Source of the DNA: Erythrobacter ani
GTDB lineage: Bacteria; Pseudomonadota; Alphaproteobacteria; Sphingomonadales; Sphingomonadaceae
NCBI RefSeq assembly: GCF_019204025.1
Contig: NZ_JAGSPB010000001.1
Location: forward strand, 930,001-994,000
Direction of reading: 5' to 3'
DNA length: 64,000 nt
Each line of letters begins with the position of its first letter. Position 1 is the stretch's first letter. A program made the position numbers and the translations under genes. Below, one piece after another: positions 26,455 to 34,894 of this stretch. Under the pieces are notes generated by a model that was not told the DNA's origin, did no database searches, and worked only from the letters and a program-made list of their open reading frames with translations.

Positions 26455-26793
26455 CTAATTGCATTCGGCCAGTTCAGTGAGATCAAGGCCGAGCCGGTCC
26501 ATTCTTGCACGAATTTCCGGCCATTCTTCCTGCAGGAAATGCTCTTTTTCGCGTCTAAGAAGCTGTTCTGCCGCGCCTTTAACCACGTACATGCCGACGC
26601 CGCGCTGGACTTCGACCAGTCCGTCATTCTGGAACTGCTGATATGCTTTCGCGACGGTGAGCGGGTTGGCGCCCTGCTCAGCCGCAAGCGCGCGAACCGA
26701 TGGCAGCATCTTCCCCTCGGGATACTCACCCTCAATGATGGCGGCGGCGATCTGATCGCGCAGTTTCAGGTAGACGGGTCGGCTTTGGCTCAT
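26455..26793 (-). CDS. GntR-family transcriptional regulator, YtrA type
   Basis: 112 residues. A winged-helix GntR DNA-binding domain fills residues 5-75: VYLKLRDQIAAAIIEGEYPEGKMLPSVRALA, then NPLTVAKAYQQFQNDGLVEVQRGVGMYVV (split by eye). The C-terminal extension is only about 35 residues, too short for a sugar-acid or FadR effector domain, which defines the YtrA subfamily. Members usually repress neighbouring transport genes. It is divergent from a peptide transporter across about 157 bases, which makes that gene a candidate target. GAGGGA precedes the ATG. An imperfect inverted repeat lies just upstream (ATAATACAG versus GTGCATCAG). Confidence 0.88.
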   Translation of the reverse strand: MSQSRPVYLKLRDQIAAAIIEGEYPEGKMLPSVRALAAEQGANPLTVAKAYQQFQNDGLVEVQRGVGMYVVKGAAEQLLRREKEHFLQEEWPEIRARMDRLGLDLTELAECN

Positions 26794-26950
26794 GATTCCC
26801 TCGCTAAGTGCATCAGTGACATAATACAGCGAGGCGCGTCAAGGTTCCCGGCTTTCCACTAGCATTCAGGTTTCACATGCAACTAAGGCTTCACAGAGGC
26901 GAAACAGGCGTTAGGGTGCGCGACTTTCGGGGACGCGCGCGACCGCGCAA

Positions 26951-28729
26951 ATGACGGGATCAAATACGACAATGGCAACGCAAGAGCTTCCGCACGGGGA
27001 TAGCGCAGGAACACTGCTGGGACATCCAAAAGGATTGTTCGTTCTTTTCTTCGCCGAAATGTGGGAGCGGTTCTCCTATTACGGCATGCGCGCTCTGCTG
27101 ATTTTCTACCTTACCAAGCACTGGCTGTTTTCGGACAGCGACGCAGGCGTCATCTACGGCGCTTACACTGCTCTCGTTTACATCACACCGGTCATCGGCG
27201 GTTATCTCGCCGACAAATATCTCGGCCAGCGAAAGGCCGTGTTGTTCGGGGCCGTCCTGCTGACGCTGGGGCACTTCTTCATGGCGTTCGAGGGGGAACC
27301 CGCCGCCGGTAACGACGGCAATCCCATCATCTATGTGTTCTGGCTGGCGCTGGCGCTGATCATCGTGGGATCGGGCTTCCTCAAAGCCAACATCTCCGTG
27401 ATCGTCGGGCAGCTGTATCCGCGCACCGATGTTCGCCGCGACGGCGCCTATACGATCTTCTACATGGGCATCAACCTGGGCGCGGCGATCGGCTCGCTAC
27501 TGTGCGGCTATATCGGCGAGACTTATGGCTGGGCCTACGGGTTTGGCCTTGCCGGGATCGGCATGCTGCTCGGCCTCGTTGTATTCGTTTGGGGTAAGCC
27601 ATTGCTGCTGGGCCGCGGCGAACCGCCCGCAATCCTCGCCAAAGGCAAGGAATTCGGCGTCTACGGCGTGGGCGTGCTGCTGGTCGCTTTCTGCTGGGTC
27701 GCGATCCAGTTCCAGGACGCGGTCGGCGTGTTCCTCGGCACGTTCGGCGCTGCGCTGGTCTGCTATGTTCTCGCGATCGCAACGTTCCAGCTCCCTTATG
27801 GAAGCTATGACCGGGCACCTAAGCCTGCGCTGACAGCGTATATCGCTCTCAGCGTCCTCCTCGTCGTCTCGATGTTCTTCGTGTCGAGCGGGGATGCATT
27901 CTGGCGCCTGCCTGCAGTCATCGGTCTGGGCGGTGTGATTTCCGTCATGGTCCTACAGATGATCGCAAAGACCGATCACGACCGTGACCGGATCGTCGCC
28001 GCCATGTTCCTCATCATTGTTTCGATCATCTTCTGGGCGCTTTTCGAACAGGCGGGTTCCTCGCTCAACCTGTTCACCGATCGCCACGTGGATCGCGGCG
28101 GCGTGCCGGCATCGACATTCCAGTCGATCAACGCGATCTACATCATCCTGCTCGCCCCTGTTTTCGCGACTGTCTGGACCGTTCTCGGGCGCAAGGGGAT
28201 GGAGCCCTCGACGCCGATGAAGTTCGGTCTCGGTGTGATCCAGGTCGGCCTGGGCTTTCTCGTCCTGGTCTGGGGTGCGAACAGCGTGGGCATCGATGTG
28301 CCAACGCCGGTCATCTTCATCTTCCTAATCTATCTGCTGCACACCACCGGTGAGCTGTGCCTCTCGCCGGTCGGTCTGTCGGCCATGAACCGGCTTGCGC
28401 CGCCGCAGATCGCGAGCCTGATCATGGGCACGTGGTTCTTCGCTTCGGCGACCGGCAACTTCGCCGCGGGTCTCATCGCTGCCGCTACCGGGGCGGAAGG
28501 CGTCGGCGAAGAAGCGGGCAAACAGGTCGTGCTCGACGTGTATTGGGAAGTCGGCATGTTCGCCGTCGGGATCGGTGTGGCCGTCATGGTGCTGAGCCCG
28601 CTGGTGAAGAAGCTGATGCACCTCGATACGCTGGCCGATGACACGGTCGATGACGATCTTCTTGGCCAGGACGAAGTCGGCGAACCGCAGGCTGCCGGTA
28701 TCCGCCCCGCAACCCGTCCAGCAGAGTAA
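26951..28729 (+). CDS. POT/PTR-family proton-coupled oligopeptide transporter
   Basis: 592 residues, 14 predicted transmembrane segments. The family signature is MWERFSYYGMRALLIFYLTKH (part of ExxERFxYYG) near residue 35. The second signature FYMGINLGAAIGSLLCGYIG lies near residue 175. It imports di- and tripeptides with protons through the inner membrane (DtpA/PepT relatives). ATG 26951 is kept; ATG 26972 in frame is possible, and neither has a strong Shine-Dalgarno. Divergent from the GntR gene. The downstream amidohydrolase-family pair (secreted) would fit a theme of peptide-like substrate use, as an inference. Confidence 0.92.
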   Translation: MTGSNTTMATQELPHGDSAGTLLGHPKGLFVLFFAEMWERFSYYGMRALLIFYLTKHWLFSDSDAGVIYGAYTALVYITPVIGGYLADKYLGQRKAVLFGAVLLTLGHFFMAFEGEPAAGNDGNPIIYVFWLALALIIVGSGFLKANISVIVGQLYPRTDVRRDGAYTIFYMGINLGAAIGSLLCGYIGETYGWAYGFGLAGIGMLLGLVVFVWGKPLLLGRGEPPAILAKGKEFGVYGVGVLLVAFCWVAIQFQDAVGVFLGTFGAALVCYVLAIATFQLPYGSYDRAPKPALTAYIALSVLLVVSMFFVSSGDAFWRLPAVIGLGGVISVMVLQMIAKTDHDRDRIVAAMFLIIVSIIFWALFEQAGSSLNLFTDRHVDRGGVPASTFQSINAIYIILLAPVFATVWTVLGRKGMEPSTPMKFGLGVIQVGLGFLVLVWGANSVGIDVPTPVIFIFLIYLLHTTGELCLSPVGLSAMNRLAPPQIASLIMGTWFFASATGNFAAGLIAAATGAEGVGEEAGKQVVLDVYWEVGMFAVGIGVAVMVLSPLVKKLMHLDTLADDTVDDDLLGQDEVGEPQAAGIRPATRPAE

Positions 28730-28757
28730 GCGAGCGAGCGATAACGGAGTGACCACG

Positions 28758-30149
28758 ATGAAAGCCCTGATCGCCGCAGCAAGCGCGCTCGCACTCGCCG
28801 GATGTGCCACAACAGGTTCTGCAAGCTCTGGTAAAGAGAGCAAGAACGGCGACGACGCGACGCGCTTCGCTGCCAAGACCGAGGCTGAGGGGCCCTTCCC
28901 ATCGACCTATTCGCCTTATCCAGGTGAAGCGACAGCGCTGGTGGGGGCGACCGTATTCGATGGTGCGGGCGAGCGGATCGATGGCGGCATCGTCCTGTTT
29001 CGCGATGGAAAGGTTGTCGCGGTTGGCGCCAGCGATGTGTCCACTGAAGGGTACCGCGTGATCGACGCCTCCGGCAAATTCGTGACGCCAGGCATCATCG
29101 ACATTCACTCCCATCTCGGCGACTACCCATCGCCCTCGGTTCCGGCGCACAGCGATGGTAACGAGGCGACTGCACCGACCACGCCTGATGTCTGGGCGGA
29201 GCACTCGGTGTGGCCACAGGATCCTGGCTTTAGCCGCGCGCTCGCCAATGGCGGCGTAACGGCGCTGCAAATCCTCCCCGGATCGGCAAATCTCATGGGT
29301 GGGCGCTCGGTGACGTTGAAAAACGTACCAAGCCGCACAGTGCAGGGCATGAAATTTCCCGGCGCGCCTTACGGGTTCAAGATGGCCTGCGGCGAGAATC
29401 CCAAGCGCGTTTACGGGGGCCGCAATCGCAAACCCTCTACCCGCATGGGCAACTTCGCCGTCAATCGCCAGACGTGGTACGACGCGATCAATTACGCAAA
29501 CGATGACGATGCGAAACGCGATCTCGGCAAGGAAACGCTGAAAGGTGTTCTTGAAGGCGATATTCTCGTCCACAACCACTGCTACCGCGCCGACGAAATG
29601 GCGCTGGTGATGGATATGGCGAAAGAGATCGGATACCGGGTTTCCGCTTTTCATCATGCTGTCGAAAGCTACAAGATCGGCGATCTGCTGCGCGAAAACG
29701 ACGTCTGCAGCGCGATCTGGGCCGACTGGTACGGCTTCAAGATGGAAGCGTATGACGGCATCATGGAAAATGCCGCTCTGCTGCAGCAGGCCGGCGCATG
29801 CGTGGTGATCCACTCCGACAGCGAAGACGACATCCAGCGCCTCAATCAGGAGGCTGCGAAGGCTCAGGCGGCGGGCGCGCGCATGGGGATCGAGATCTCC
29901 GACGCGGCGACCATCGGCTGGATTACGCTTAACGCGGCAAAGGCAATGGGTATCGACGATATGACAGGCAGTCTTGAGCCGGGCAAAATGGCCGATGTGG
30001 TGCTCTGGAACGGCGATCCGTTGTCGGTTTACTCGCGGCCTGAAAAGGTCTGGATCGACGGCGCGCTGCTGTACGATGCGCAGGATCCCAAGCGCCGACC
30101 GGTCAGCGATTTCGAGCTTGGTCAGCCGGGTGAAGGAGACGTGAAATGA
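28758..30149 (+). CDS. secreted lipoprotein of the amidohydrolase superfamily
   Basis: 463 residues from ATG 28758 (GGAG at -10). A signal with lipobox LAGC (Cys at residue 16) predicts export and lipid anchoring. The TIM-barrel metal site is intact: IIDIHSHLG (HxH), ILVHNHCY, a later VSAFHHAVE with His, and VVIHSDSED with the Asp. The C-terminal cap reads MADVVLWNGDPLSV, typical of imidazolonepropionase/prolidase-like members. It presumably cleaves an amide or cyclic amide outside the cytoplasm. Its stop overlaps the next gene (ATGA at 30146-30149), and the two proteins likely form a pair. Confidence 0.88.
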   Translation: MKALIAAASALALAGCATTGSASSGKESKNGDDATRFAAKTEAEGPFPSTYSPYPGEATALVGATVFDGAGERIDGGIVLFRDGKVVAVGASDVSTEGYRVIDASGKFVTPGIIDIHSHLGDYPSPSVPAHSDGNEATAPTTPDVWAEHSVWPQDPGFSRALANGGVTALQILPGSANLMGGRSVTLKNVPSRTVQGMKFPGAPYGFKMACGENPKRVYGGRNRKPSTRMGNFAVNRQTWYDAINYANDDDAKRDLGKETLKGVLEGDILVHNHCYRADEMALVMDMAKEIGYRVSAFHHAVESYKIGDLLRENDVCSAIWADWYGFKMEAYDGIMENAALLQQAGACVVIHSDSEDDIQRLNQEAAKAQAAGARMGIEISDAATIGWITLNAAKAMGIDDMTGSLEPGKMADVVLWNGDPLSVYSRPEKVWIDGALLYDAQDPKRRPVSDFELGQPGEGDVK

Positions 30150-31519
30150 AGCGGCTTCTGACTTTAGCAGCCAGCGCCCTCGCGCTCTCGGCCGTTCCGG
30201 CAACCGCTCAGGATGTCGCCATTACGAACGCGACCGTCGTCACGGGCGATGGCAGCGAGCCGGTGGAAGGCGGCACGATCGTCGTTCGCAGCGGACGCGT
30301 GGTCGCTGCGGGAGCCGGGGTGGAAGTGCCCGCGGGAATGCAGGCGCTCGATGCGGGCGGTGCGTGGGTGACACCGGGCCTTTTCGCAACGGTAACGACG
30401 CTCGGCATCGTGGACGTGAGCGCGGTCAGCCAGTCCAACGACACCCGGTCCGGCGGATCACCGTTCAGCGCGGCGCTCGATGTCGCACCCGTGGTCAATC
30501 CCAATTCGCAGCACATGCTCGTCCACCGCGCAGCAGGTATCACGCGCGCGGCGACGACGACGATGCCGTCGGCCTCGATCTTTGCAGGCCAAGGCGCAAT
30601 CATCGATCTCGACAGCGACAGCAATCCGGTCACGCGCGCAAGGGCATTCCAGCTGGTCGACCTTGGCGAAGCGGGCGGGCGGATCGCCGGGGGAAGCCGG
30701 GCAGCGGCGCATGTGCTGTTCCGCAACGCCCTGCGCGAAGCCGGTCGCTATGGCGATGCTGCGCGCATTCCGGGCGGAGGCACTGGCCCGCAGAGCACGC
30801 AGGCGCGGGACGACATCACCGTCGACCCGCGCATGGTTGGCCAAGACACCGAACGGTCATCTGACACGCTGCTGACCCGTTTCGATGCGGCGGCCCTGGT
30901 GCCCGTCGTTCGCGGCGAACAGAAGCTTTATGTCCTTGTTGAGCGTGCCGCGGATATACGCAGCGTGCTGGCGCTGAAGAGTGAGTTTCCGGATCTCGAC
31001 ATGGTGCTCGTCGGGGCAAGCGAAGGCTGGCTGGTCGCGAACGAGATCGCAGCGGCGGGCGTGCCCGTACTGGCCGATCCGCTGGACGCATTGCCGACCG
31101 GCTTCGACCAACTCGCCGCAACCCAGAGCAATGTCGGCCGTATGAAGCGCGCCGGAGTAAAGGTCGGCCTGAACGCTGCAGGCATTTCCAGTCCCCGCCG
31201 GATAGCGCAGCAGGCGGGCAATCTTGTCGGCCTTTCCAAGGTACCGGGAGCCACCGGACTGAGCTGGGGCGAAGCGTTTGCCACCATCAGCTCCGTCCCG
31301 GCAGACATCAGCGGGATGGGCGGCGAAGCGGGTGTGCTGTCCGCTGGCGCGCTCGGCGATGTGGTGATTTGGGACGGCGATCCGCTGGAGGTGACGTCGG
31401 TCCCGACCCGTGTCTTCATCGGGGGGGTGGAACAACCGCTCGGCAACCACCAGAGCCGTCTGCGGGACCGCTACCGCGATCTCGACGAGAGCGATCTGCC
31501 AAAGGCTTACGACTGGTAA
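30146..31519 (+). CDS. secreted amidohydrolase-family protein lacking the metal ligands
   Basis: 457 residues. A signal peptide (ALALSAVPATAQ) with cleavage near residue 21 is followed by the beta-sandwich (DVAITNATVVTGDGSEPVEGGTIVV). The expected HxH after PGL is replaced by PGLFATVTTLG, and no later His cluster matching the catalytic set was found. C-terminal parts (GVLSAGALGDVVIWDGDPLEVTS) still fit the family. It looks like a pseudoenzyme or structural partner of the upstream protein, with which it overlaps by ATGA. Such two-gene pairs recur in Caulobacterales and Sphingomonadales as far as I recall; this is not verified here. Confidence 0.8.
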   Translation: MKRLLTLAASALALSAVPATAQDVAITNATVVTGDGSEPVEGGTIVVRSGRVVAAGAGVEVPAGMQALDAGGAWVTPGLFATVTTLGIVDVSAVSQSNDTRSGGSPFSAALDVAPVVNPNSQHMLVHRAAGITRAATTTMPSASIFAGQGAIIDLDSDSNPVTRARAFQLVDLGEAGGRIAGGSRAAAHVLFRNALREAGRYGDAARIPGGGTGPQSTQARDDITVDPRMVGQDTERSSDTLLTRFDAAALVPVVRGEQKLYVLVERAADIRSVLALKSEFPDLDMVLVGASEGWLVANEIAAAGVPVLADPLDALPTGFDQLAATQSNVGRMKRAGVKVGLNAAGISSPRRIAQQAGNLVGLSKVPGATGLSWGEAFATISSVPADISGMGGEAGVLSAGALGDVVIWDGDPLEVTSVPTRVFIGGVEQPLGNHQSRLRDRYRDLDESDLPKAYDW

Positions 31520-31540
31520 TTCCGTCCCGCTTTGGTGTAG

Positions 31541-31570
31541 CCTCCTCCACAATGGAGGGAGAGTACATTG
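31541..31570 (+). promoter_or_regulatory. hairpin that can hide the nnrU-like gene's ribosome-binding site
   Basis: CCTCC (31544-31548), ACAAT loop, GGAGG (31554-31558). The 3' arm is part of the GGAGGGAG Shine-Dalgarno of the TTG start at 31568. This would lower initiation unless the leader is unfolded, for example by ribosomes arriving at the stop at 31519. Confidence 0.4.
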
Positions 31571-32242
31571 AACGAGGCTCTGCTTAACCTGATCGCCGCC
31601 AACGCTGCGTTTGTCGGAACGCATTTTGCGATGTCGCATCCCTTGCGCATGCCGATGGTGAAAGCGCTGGGCGGGACGGGTTTCCAGCTCGCCTATTCGA
31701 TCGTCAGCATCGTGACCCTCGCGTGGATCTACTTCGCGTTCAAGGCCGCTCCGCCCGCCGACCTTCCGGGAAGCGGCGATATCGGCTGGATCATCGGCAC
31801 GATCCTCACTCTGCCGGCATTGATCCTGTTTGCAGGGTCGCTCCTCGGCAACCCCGCTCTGCCAACACCGCAGGCGCAGGAGCAGGCTCGCGCGGAACCA
31901 AAGGGCGTCTTTAAAGTCACGCGCCACCCGATGATGTGGGGCTTCGCGCTATGGGCATTGTCGCACATCGTGATCCATTACAGCCTGCGCACCACCATCA
32001 CCGCCTTCGCCATGGGAGTGCTCGCGCTGGTCGGTGCGCGGCTTCAGGACCGCAAGAAGGAGGCGTTGATGGGGGATGCCTGGGTGCAGTGGGAAAGCAA
32101 GACAAGCTATTGGCCGCGCTGGGGCGCGCTTTTCACCGCAGGCGCATTTCCCTGGGCGGTCGGCCTCATCCTGTTCGTCTTCCTCAGCTGGCTCCACGGG
32201 CCGCTCGGCGCGGTCAATGCGGGCATCTGGCGCTGGTTCTAA
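31568..32242 (+). CDS. NnrU-family membrane protein
   Basis: 224 residues, starting at TTG 31568 (GGAGGGAG at -10; no in-frame ATG earlier). Six or seven transmembrane segments. Hallmarks of the NnrU/methyltransferase-like membrane family are HFAMSHPLRMPMVKALG, RHPMMWGFALWALSHIVIH, and DRKKEALMGDAWVQWESKTSYWP near the C-terminus (the region of ICMT-like enzymes). The NnrU name comes from nitrite/nitric-oxide reduction loci in Rhodobacter, but many homologues, including this one, stand away from denitrification genes. The role remains unclear. It is convergent with the hydrolase at 32390. Confidence 0.86.
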   Translation: MNEALLNLIAANAAFVGTHFAMSHPLRMPMVKALGGTGFQLAYSIVSIVTLAWIYFAFKAAPPADLPGSGDIGWIIGTILTLPALILFAGSLLGNPALPTPQAQEQARAEPKGVFKVTRHPMMWGFALWALSHIVIHYSLRTTITAFAMGVLALVGARLQDRKKEALMGDAWVQWESKTSYWPRWGALFTAGAFPWAVGLILFVFLSWLHGPLGAVNAGIWRWF

Positions 32243-32389
32243 CGCCGGGCGGAGCGGAGACATGGACCGCATGTTACACGGTCCTAAGGCCGAAAAAGCG
32301 CCTGATTTCGCGCCAGAAAATTATTTCAGGGCTGGCGATGTCAAAGAGCGATCACATCGTATCGTGAACGCACCGCTGTAGGAAAGCGG

Positions 32390-33187
32390 CTAGGGTCCGC
32401 CGAGCGTCTCAAGCCATTCAAGCTGCGCCCGCTGCGCGGCATCCCTGAACGACATGTCGTGCCCCATCCCGTCGTAGCGCTTGAATGTCACATTGCGGCC
32501 CGCCTTCGCCAGGCGTTCGCCATGCGAAAATGGAACAACCCGGTCGGTCGTGCCGTGAAGGATCAGCACCGGCATATCAAGCGCAGGCAGCTTGCCGATA
32601 TTGTCGAACCGATCGCGGAGGAGCAGGCTTACGGGAAAGATCGGCATGCGCTCGCTCGCAGCTTCGACCAAAGAAACGAACGGCGAAATCAGGATCAGCC
32701 CCGCCGACCCGAATTCGATTGCCATCTGTGTCGCCGTCCCCGATCCGATCGAGTTGCCGGCCACGACCGTATCATCGAGCGCTATGCCCCGCGCCGCCAG
32801 CCACCGCATCGCCGCGCGCCCATCCTCGTAAAAGCCAGCTTCCGAAGGATTCCCCGCATTGCCGCCATATCCGCGGTATGAAACGAGCAGAAGGCCGTAT
32901 CCTTCCCGTCGCAGCGACCGTGTTTCGGAGGCCGCACCAGCGAGCGAGCCGCCATTGCCGTGGAACCAGACGACCGTGTCGCGGCCCGCATCGGCCGCGC
33001 GCCAATGCGCCAACAGCTCGAGCCCGTCTTCGGTCGCAAGCGTCACCTCCGCGAAACCCGGTGGGGCGGCGTGACGGGTCTGAGGAGCGGGATAAATGAA
33101 CGCCGATTGGGTGACCGCAAGCAACAGGAGCGCGGCGACATAGACGCCTGCACCGACAATCAGCATTCGCGGCAGAAGAGATTTCAC
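32390..33187 (-). CDS. membrane-anchored alpha/beta-hydrolase (Bem46/ABHD-like)
   Basis: 265 residues. An N-terminal transmembrane anchor (GAGVYVAALLLLAVTQSAFIY) is followed by the oxyanion motif VVWFHGNGGSLAG, GYGGNAGNPSE, nucleophile elbow VAGNSIGSGTA (Ser near residue 148), VLILHGTTDRVVPF with the acid, and GMGHDMSF with His. This order is typical of the Bem46/ABHD13/17 group. It likely hydrolyses an acyl ester or thioester at the inner membrane. It is the last of a run of genes transcribed leftwards (HxlR, crotonase, hydrolase) with 7-10 bp gaps. Confidence 0.86.
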   Translation of the reverse strand: MKSLLPRMLIVGAGVYVAALLLLAVTQSAFIYPAPQTRHAAPPGFAEVTLATEDGLELLAHWRAADAGRDTVVWFHGNGGSLAGAASETRSLRREGYGLLLVSYRGYGGNAGNPSEAGFYEDGRAAMRWLAARGIALDDTVVAGNSIGSGTATQMAIEFGSAGLILISPFVSLVEAASERMPIFPVSLLLRDRFDNIGKLPALDMPVLILHGTTDRVVPFSHGERLAKAGRNVTFKRYDGMGHDMSFRDAAQRAQLEWLETLGGP

Positions 33188-33194
33188 TGGCGTG

Positions 33195-33992
33195 CTACTC
33201 GCCTTTGAAGCTTGCCTCGCGCTTTTCGATCAGCGCTGCGACGCCCTCGGCATGGTCGCCCGTCGTGTGCATCATCGCCTGCGTGTTGGCGGCCAGTTCC
33301 AGCGCGGTGTCGTACCCGATCTGTTGTCCCTGCCTTAGCAGCATCTTGGACTGGCGCAGCGAATGCGGCGGCATTTTCGCAATCCGCGTCGCAAGCGCCT
33401 GAGCCTCGCCCAGCAGCGCATCGTGGGCGACGACCCGGCTCACCAGCCCCCATTCGCGCGCCGTTTCCGCGTCGATCACGTCGCCTGTGTAGAACAGCTC
33501 CGCAGCGCGGCTCATGCCGATAACGCGCGGCAGGATCCACGTGCCACCATCGCCCGGTATGATCCCCAGCTTGAGGAAGGTCACGCCGAACTTCGCTTTT
33601 TCGCTCGCGATGCGGATGTCGCCGAGGCATGCGACATCGCAGCCGAGGCCGATTGCGGGCCCGTTGACGGCAGCGATCACCGGCACGCGCAGGCCGTGCA
33701 AGGCGCGCAGCATCATGTGGATGTTGTCGCGATACCCGTCGGATATGGCGGGGGTGGAACCACCGAATGTGCCGGTCCTGTCTCGCATTGCCTTGATATC
33801 GCCGCCAGCGCTGAACGCCCGCCCCGCGCCGGTCAGGATGACGCAGCGGACATTCATGTCGCGATTGATCGCGTCGCACGCGCCACGAAACTCCTCTCCG
33901 TCGCCGGGCGCGCCGAGCGGGTTCATCGTATCCGCCCGGTCGATCATGAAGGTCGTGACGGGTCCGTCGGTGGTGATTTTGAGCATAGTCAT
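33195..33992 (-). CDS. enoyl-CoA hydratase/isomerase (crotonase family)
   Basis: 265 residues from ATG 33992. Starts at 34040 or 33986 are also open, and the first ATG here reads MTMLKITTDGP. Crotonase fold: RCVILTGAGRAFSAGGDIKAM (AGGD oxyanion block) and AAVNGPAIGLGCDVACLGDIRIAS (the second oxyanion Gly), FGVTFLKLGIIPGDGGTWILPR and the C-terminal helices. The Glu positions usually found at the catalytic site fall around GDGGTW and FLKLGI, so hydratase versus isomerase cannot be decided. It probably acts in fatty-acid degradation. The HxlR regulator gene lies 10 bases upstream on the same strand. Confidence 0.9.
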   Translation of the reverse strand: MTMLKITTDGPVTTFMIDRADTMNPLGAPGDGEEFRGACDAINRDMNVRCVILTGAGRAFSAGGDIKAMRDRTGTFGGSTPAISDGYRDNIHMMLRALHGLRVPVIAAVNGPAIGLGCDVACLGDIRIASEKAKFGVTFLKLGIIPGDGGTWILPRVIGMSRAAELFYTGDVIDAETAREWGLVSRVVAHDALLGEAQALATRIAKMPPHSLRQSKMLLRQGQQIGYDTALELAANTQAMMHTTGDHAEGVAALIEKREASFKGE

Positions 33993-34002
33993 CGGGAAGG
34001 GA

Positions 34003-34335
34003 TTAACGGCGGGCCGCCGCTTCGTCGAGCAGCCATTCATCGCCCCAGTCGCGCATCGCCGCCATGATCGGGGCCAGAGCCTGTCCAGCCTCGGTCAGCC
34101 GGTAGTGCGCGCGCTTTCCCGTGGGCGGGTCGCGATCAAAAATTCCGTGTTCGACCATCGCGGTCAGCCGTGAGGTCAACGCCGCCCTGTTTATGCCGGT
34201 GTTGGGCAAAAACTCCTCGAACCGGGTCGCGCCCAGAAACGCCTCGCGCAGGATCAGTATGACCCATCGATCGCCGAGAATGCGCGACGCGCGCCCAACG
34301 GGGCAGGGGGAGCGAGATGGCTTGAACCTTTCCAT
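34003..34335 (-). CDS. HxlR-family winged-helix transcriptional regulator
   Basis: 110 residues from ATG 34335; a longer in-frame extension to 34383 is rejected. MERFKPSRSPCPVGRASRILGDRWVILILREAFLGATRFEEF is the HxlR core, with the conserved redox-capable Cys at residue 11 preceding PVGR. The second half has the wing (LTSRLTAMVEHGIFDRDP, RAHYRLTEAGQALAP). HxlR/YodB-type proteins sense electrophiles or formaldehyde and control adjacent detoxification genes. Here it is upstream of the crotonase and divergent from the hotdog thioesterase, either of which may be its target. Confidence 0.88.
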   Translation of the reverse strand: MERFKPSRSPCPVGRASRILGDRWVILILREAFLGATRFEEFLPNTGINRAALTSRLTAMVEHGIFDRDPPTGKRAHYRLTEAGQALAPIMAAMRDWGDEWLLDEAAARR

Positions 34336-34416
34336 GGGTCTGGATTTTAGACTTGACCAGGCAATAGGCAAGCGCCAAAGCATTACGTCTTATTTCGAGA
34401 CTTGTGGAGAATACTG

Positions 34417-34875
34417 ATGTCCCGCCCTGGTTTCGATAACGAAGAACAAGTCCTCGACTACATGAGACGCATCGCGGTCGGGCGATCGGGCTTCAGCAGC
34501 TTTCTCCAGCTGGAACCGGTCCGCTGCTGGGAAGGCGAGGCTGAAATCGTGATGGAGGTCCGCCCGGAAATGACTCAGCATCACGGATTTGCACATGGAG
34601 CCATCGTCGGCCTTATGGCGGACAATGCCTGCGCGTGGGCCGCGAGCAGCGCTGTCGGTGATGTCGTGACGGGAAGCTATACGATCAATTTCCTTGCGCC
34701 CGCCAAAGGTGACCGGCTCCGCTCGAGAGGGAGCGTGATCAAGGCAGGCAGGCGTCAGGTGGTGGTCCGCGCAGAGGTTTGGTCGGAAAGCGCCGATGAA
34801 GAGCCAACGCTGGTGGCCGTAGCGCAGGCGACAATTGTGCCGACCGGTATCAAGACATCGAAAGAGACGGCTTAG
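34417..34875 (+). CDS. PaaI-like hotdog-fold thioesterase
   Basis: 152 residues from ATG 34417 (GGAG 10 bases upstream); an in-frame GTG/TTG-type start at 34402 is rejected. The hotdog domain is visible: EMTQHHGFAHGAIVGLMADNACAWAASS, containing the HGG-like HGA turn and the catalytic Asp-type residue, then TGSYTINFLAPAKGDRLRSRGSVIKAGRRQVVV (split by eye). It cleaves acyl-CoA thioesters, for example phenylacetyl or aromatic acyl-CoA. Divergent from the HxlR gene across about 80 bases. It fits the CoA-linked neighbours. Confidence 0.86.
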   Translation: MSRPGFDNEEQVLDYMRRIAVGRSGFSSFLQLEPVRCWEGEAEIVMEVRPEMTQHHGFAHGAIVGLMADNACAWAASSAVGDVVTGSYTINFLAPAKGDRLRSRGSVIKAGRRQVVVRAEVWSESADEEPTLVAVAQATIVPTGIKTSKETA

Positions 34876-34894
34876 CGGGCCGAACCCATATGCT

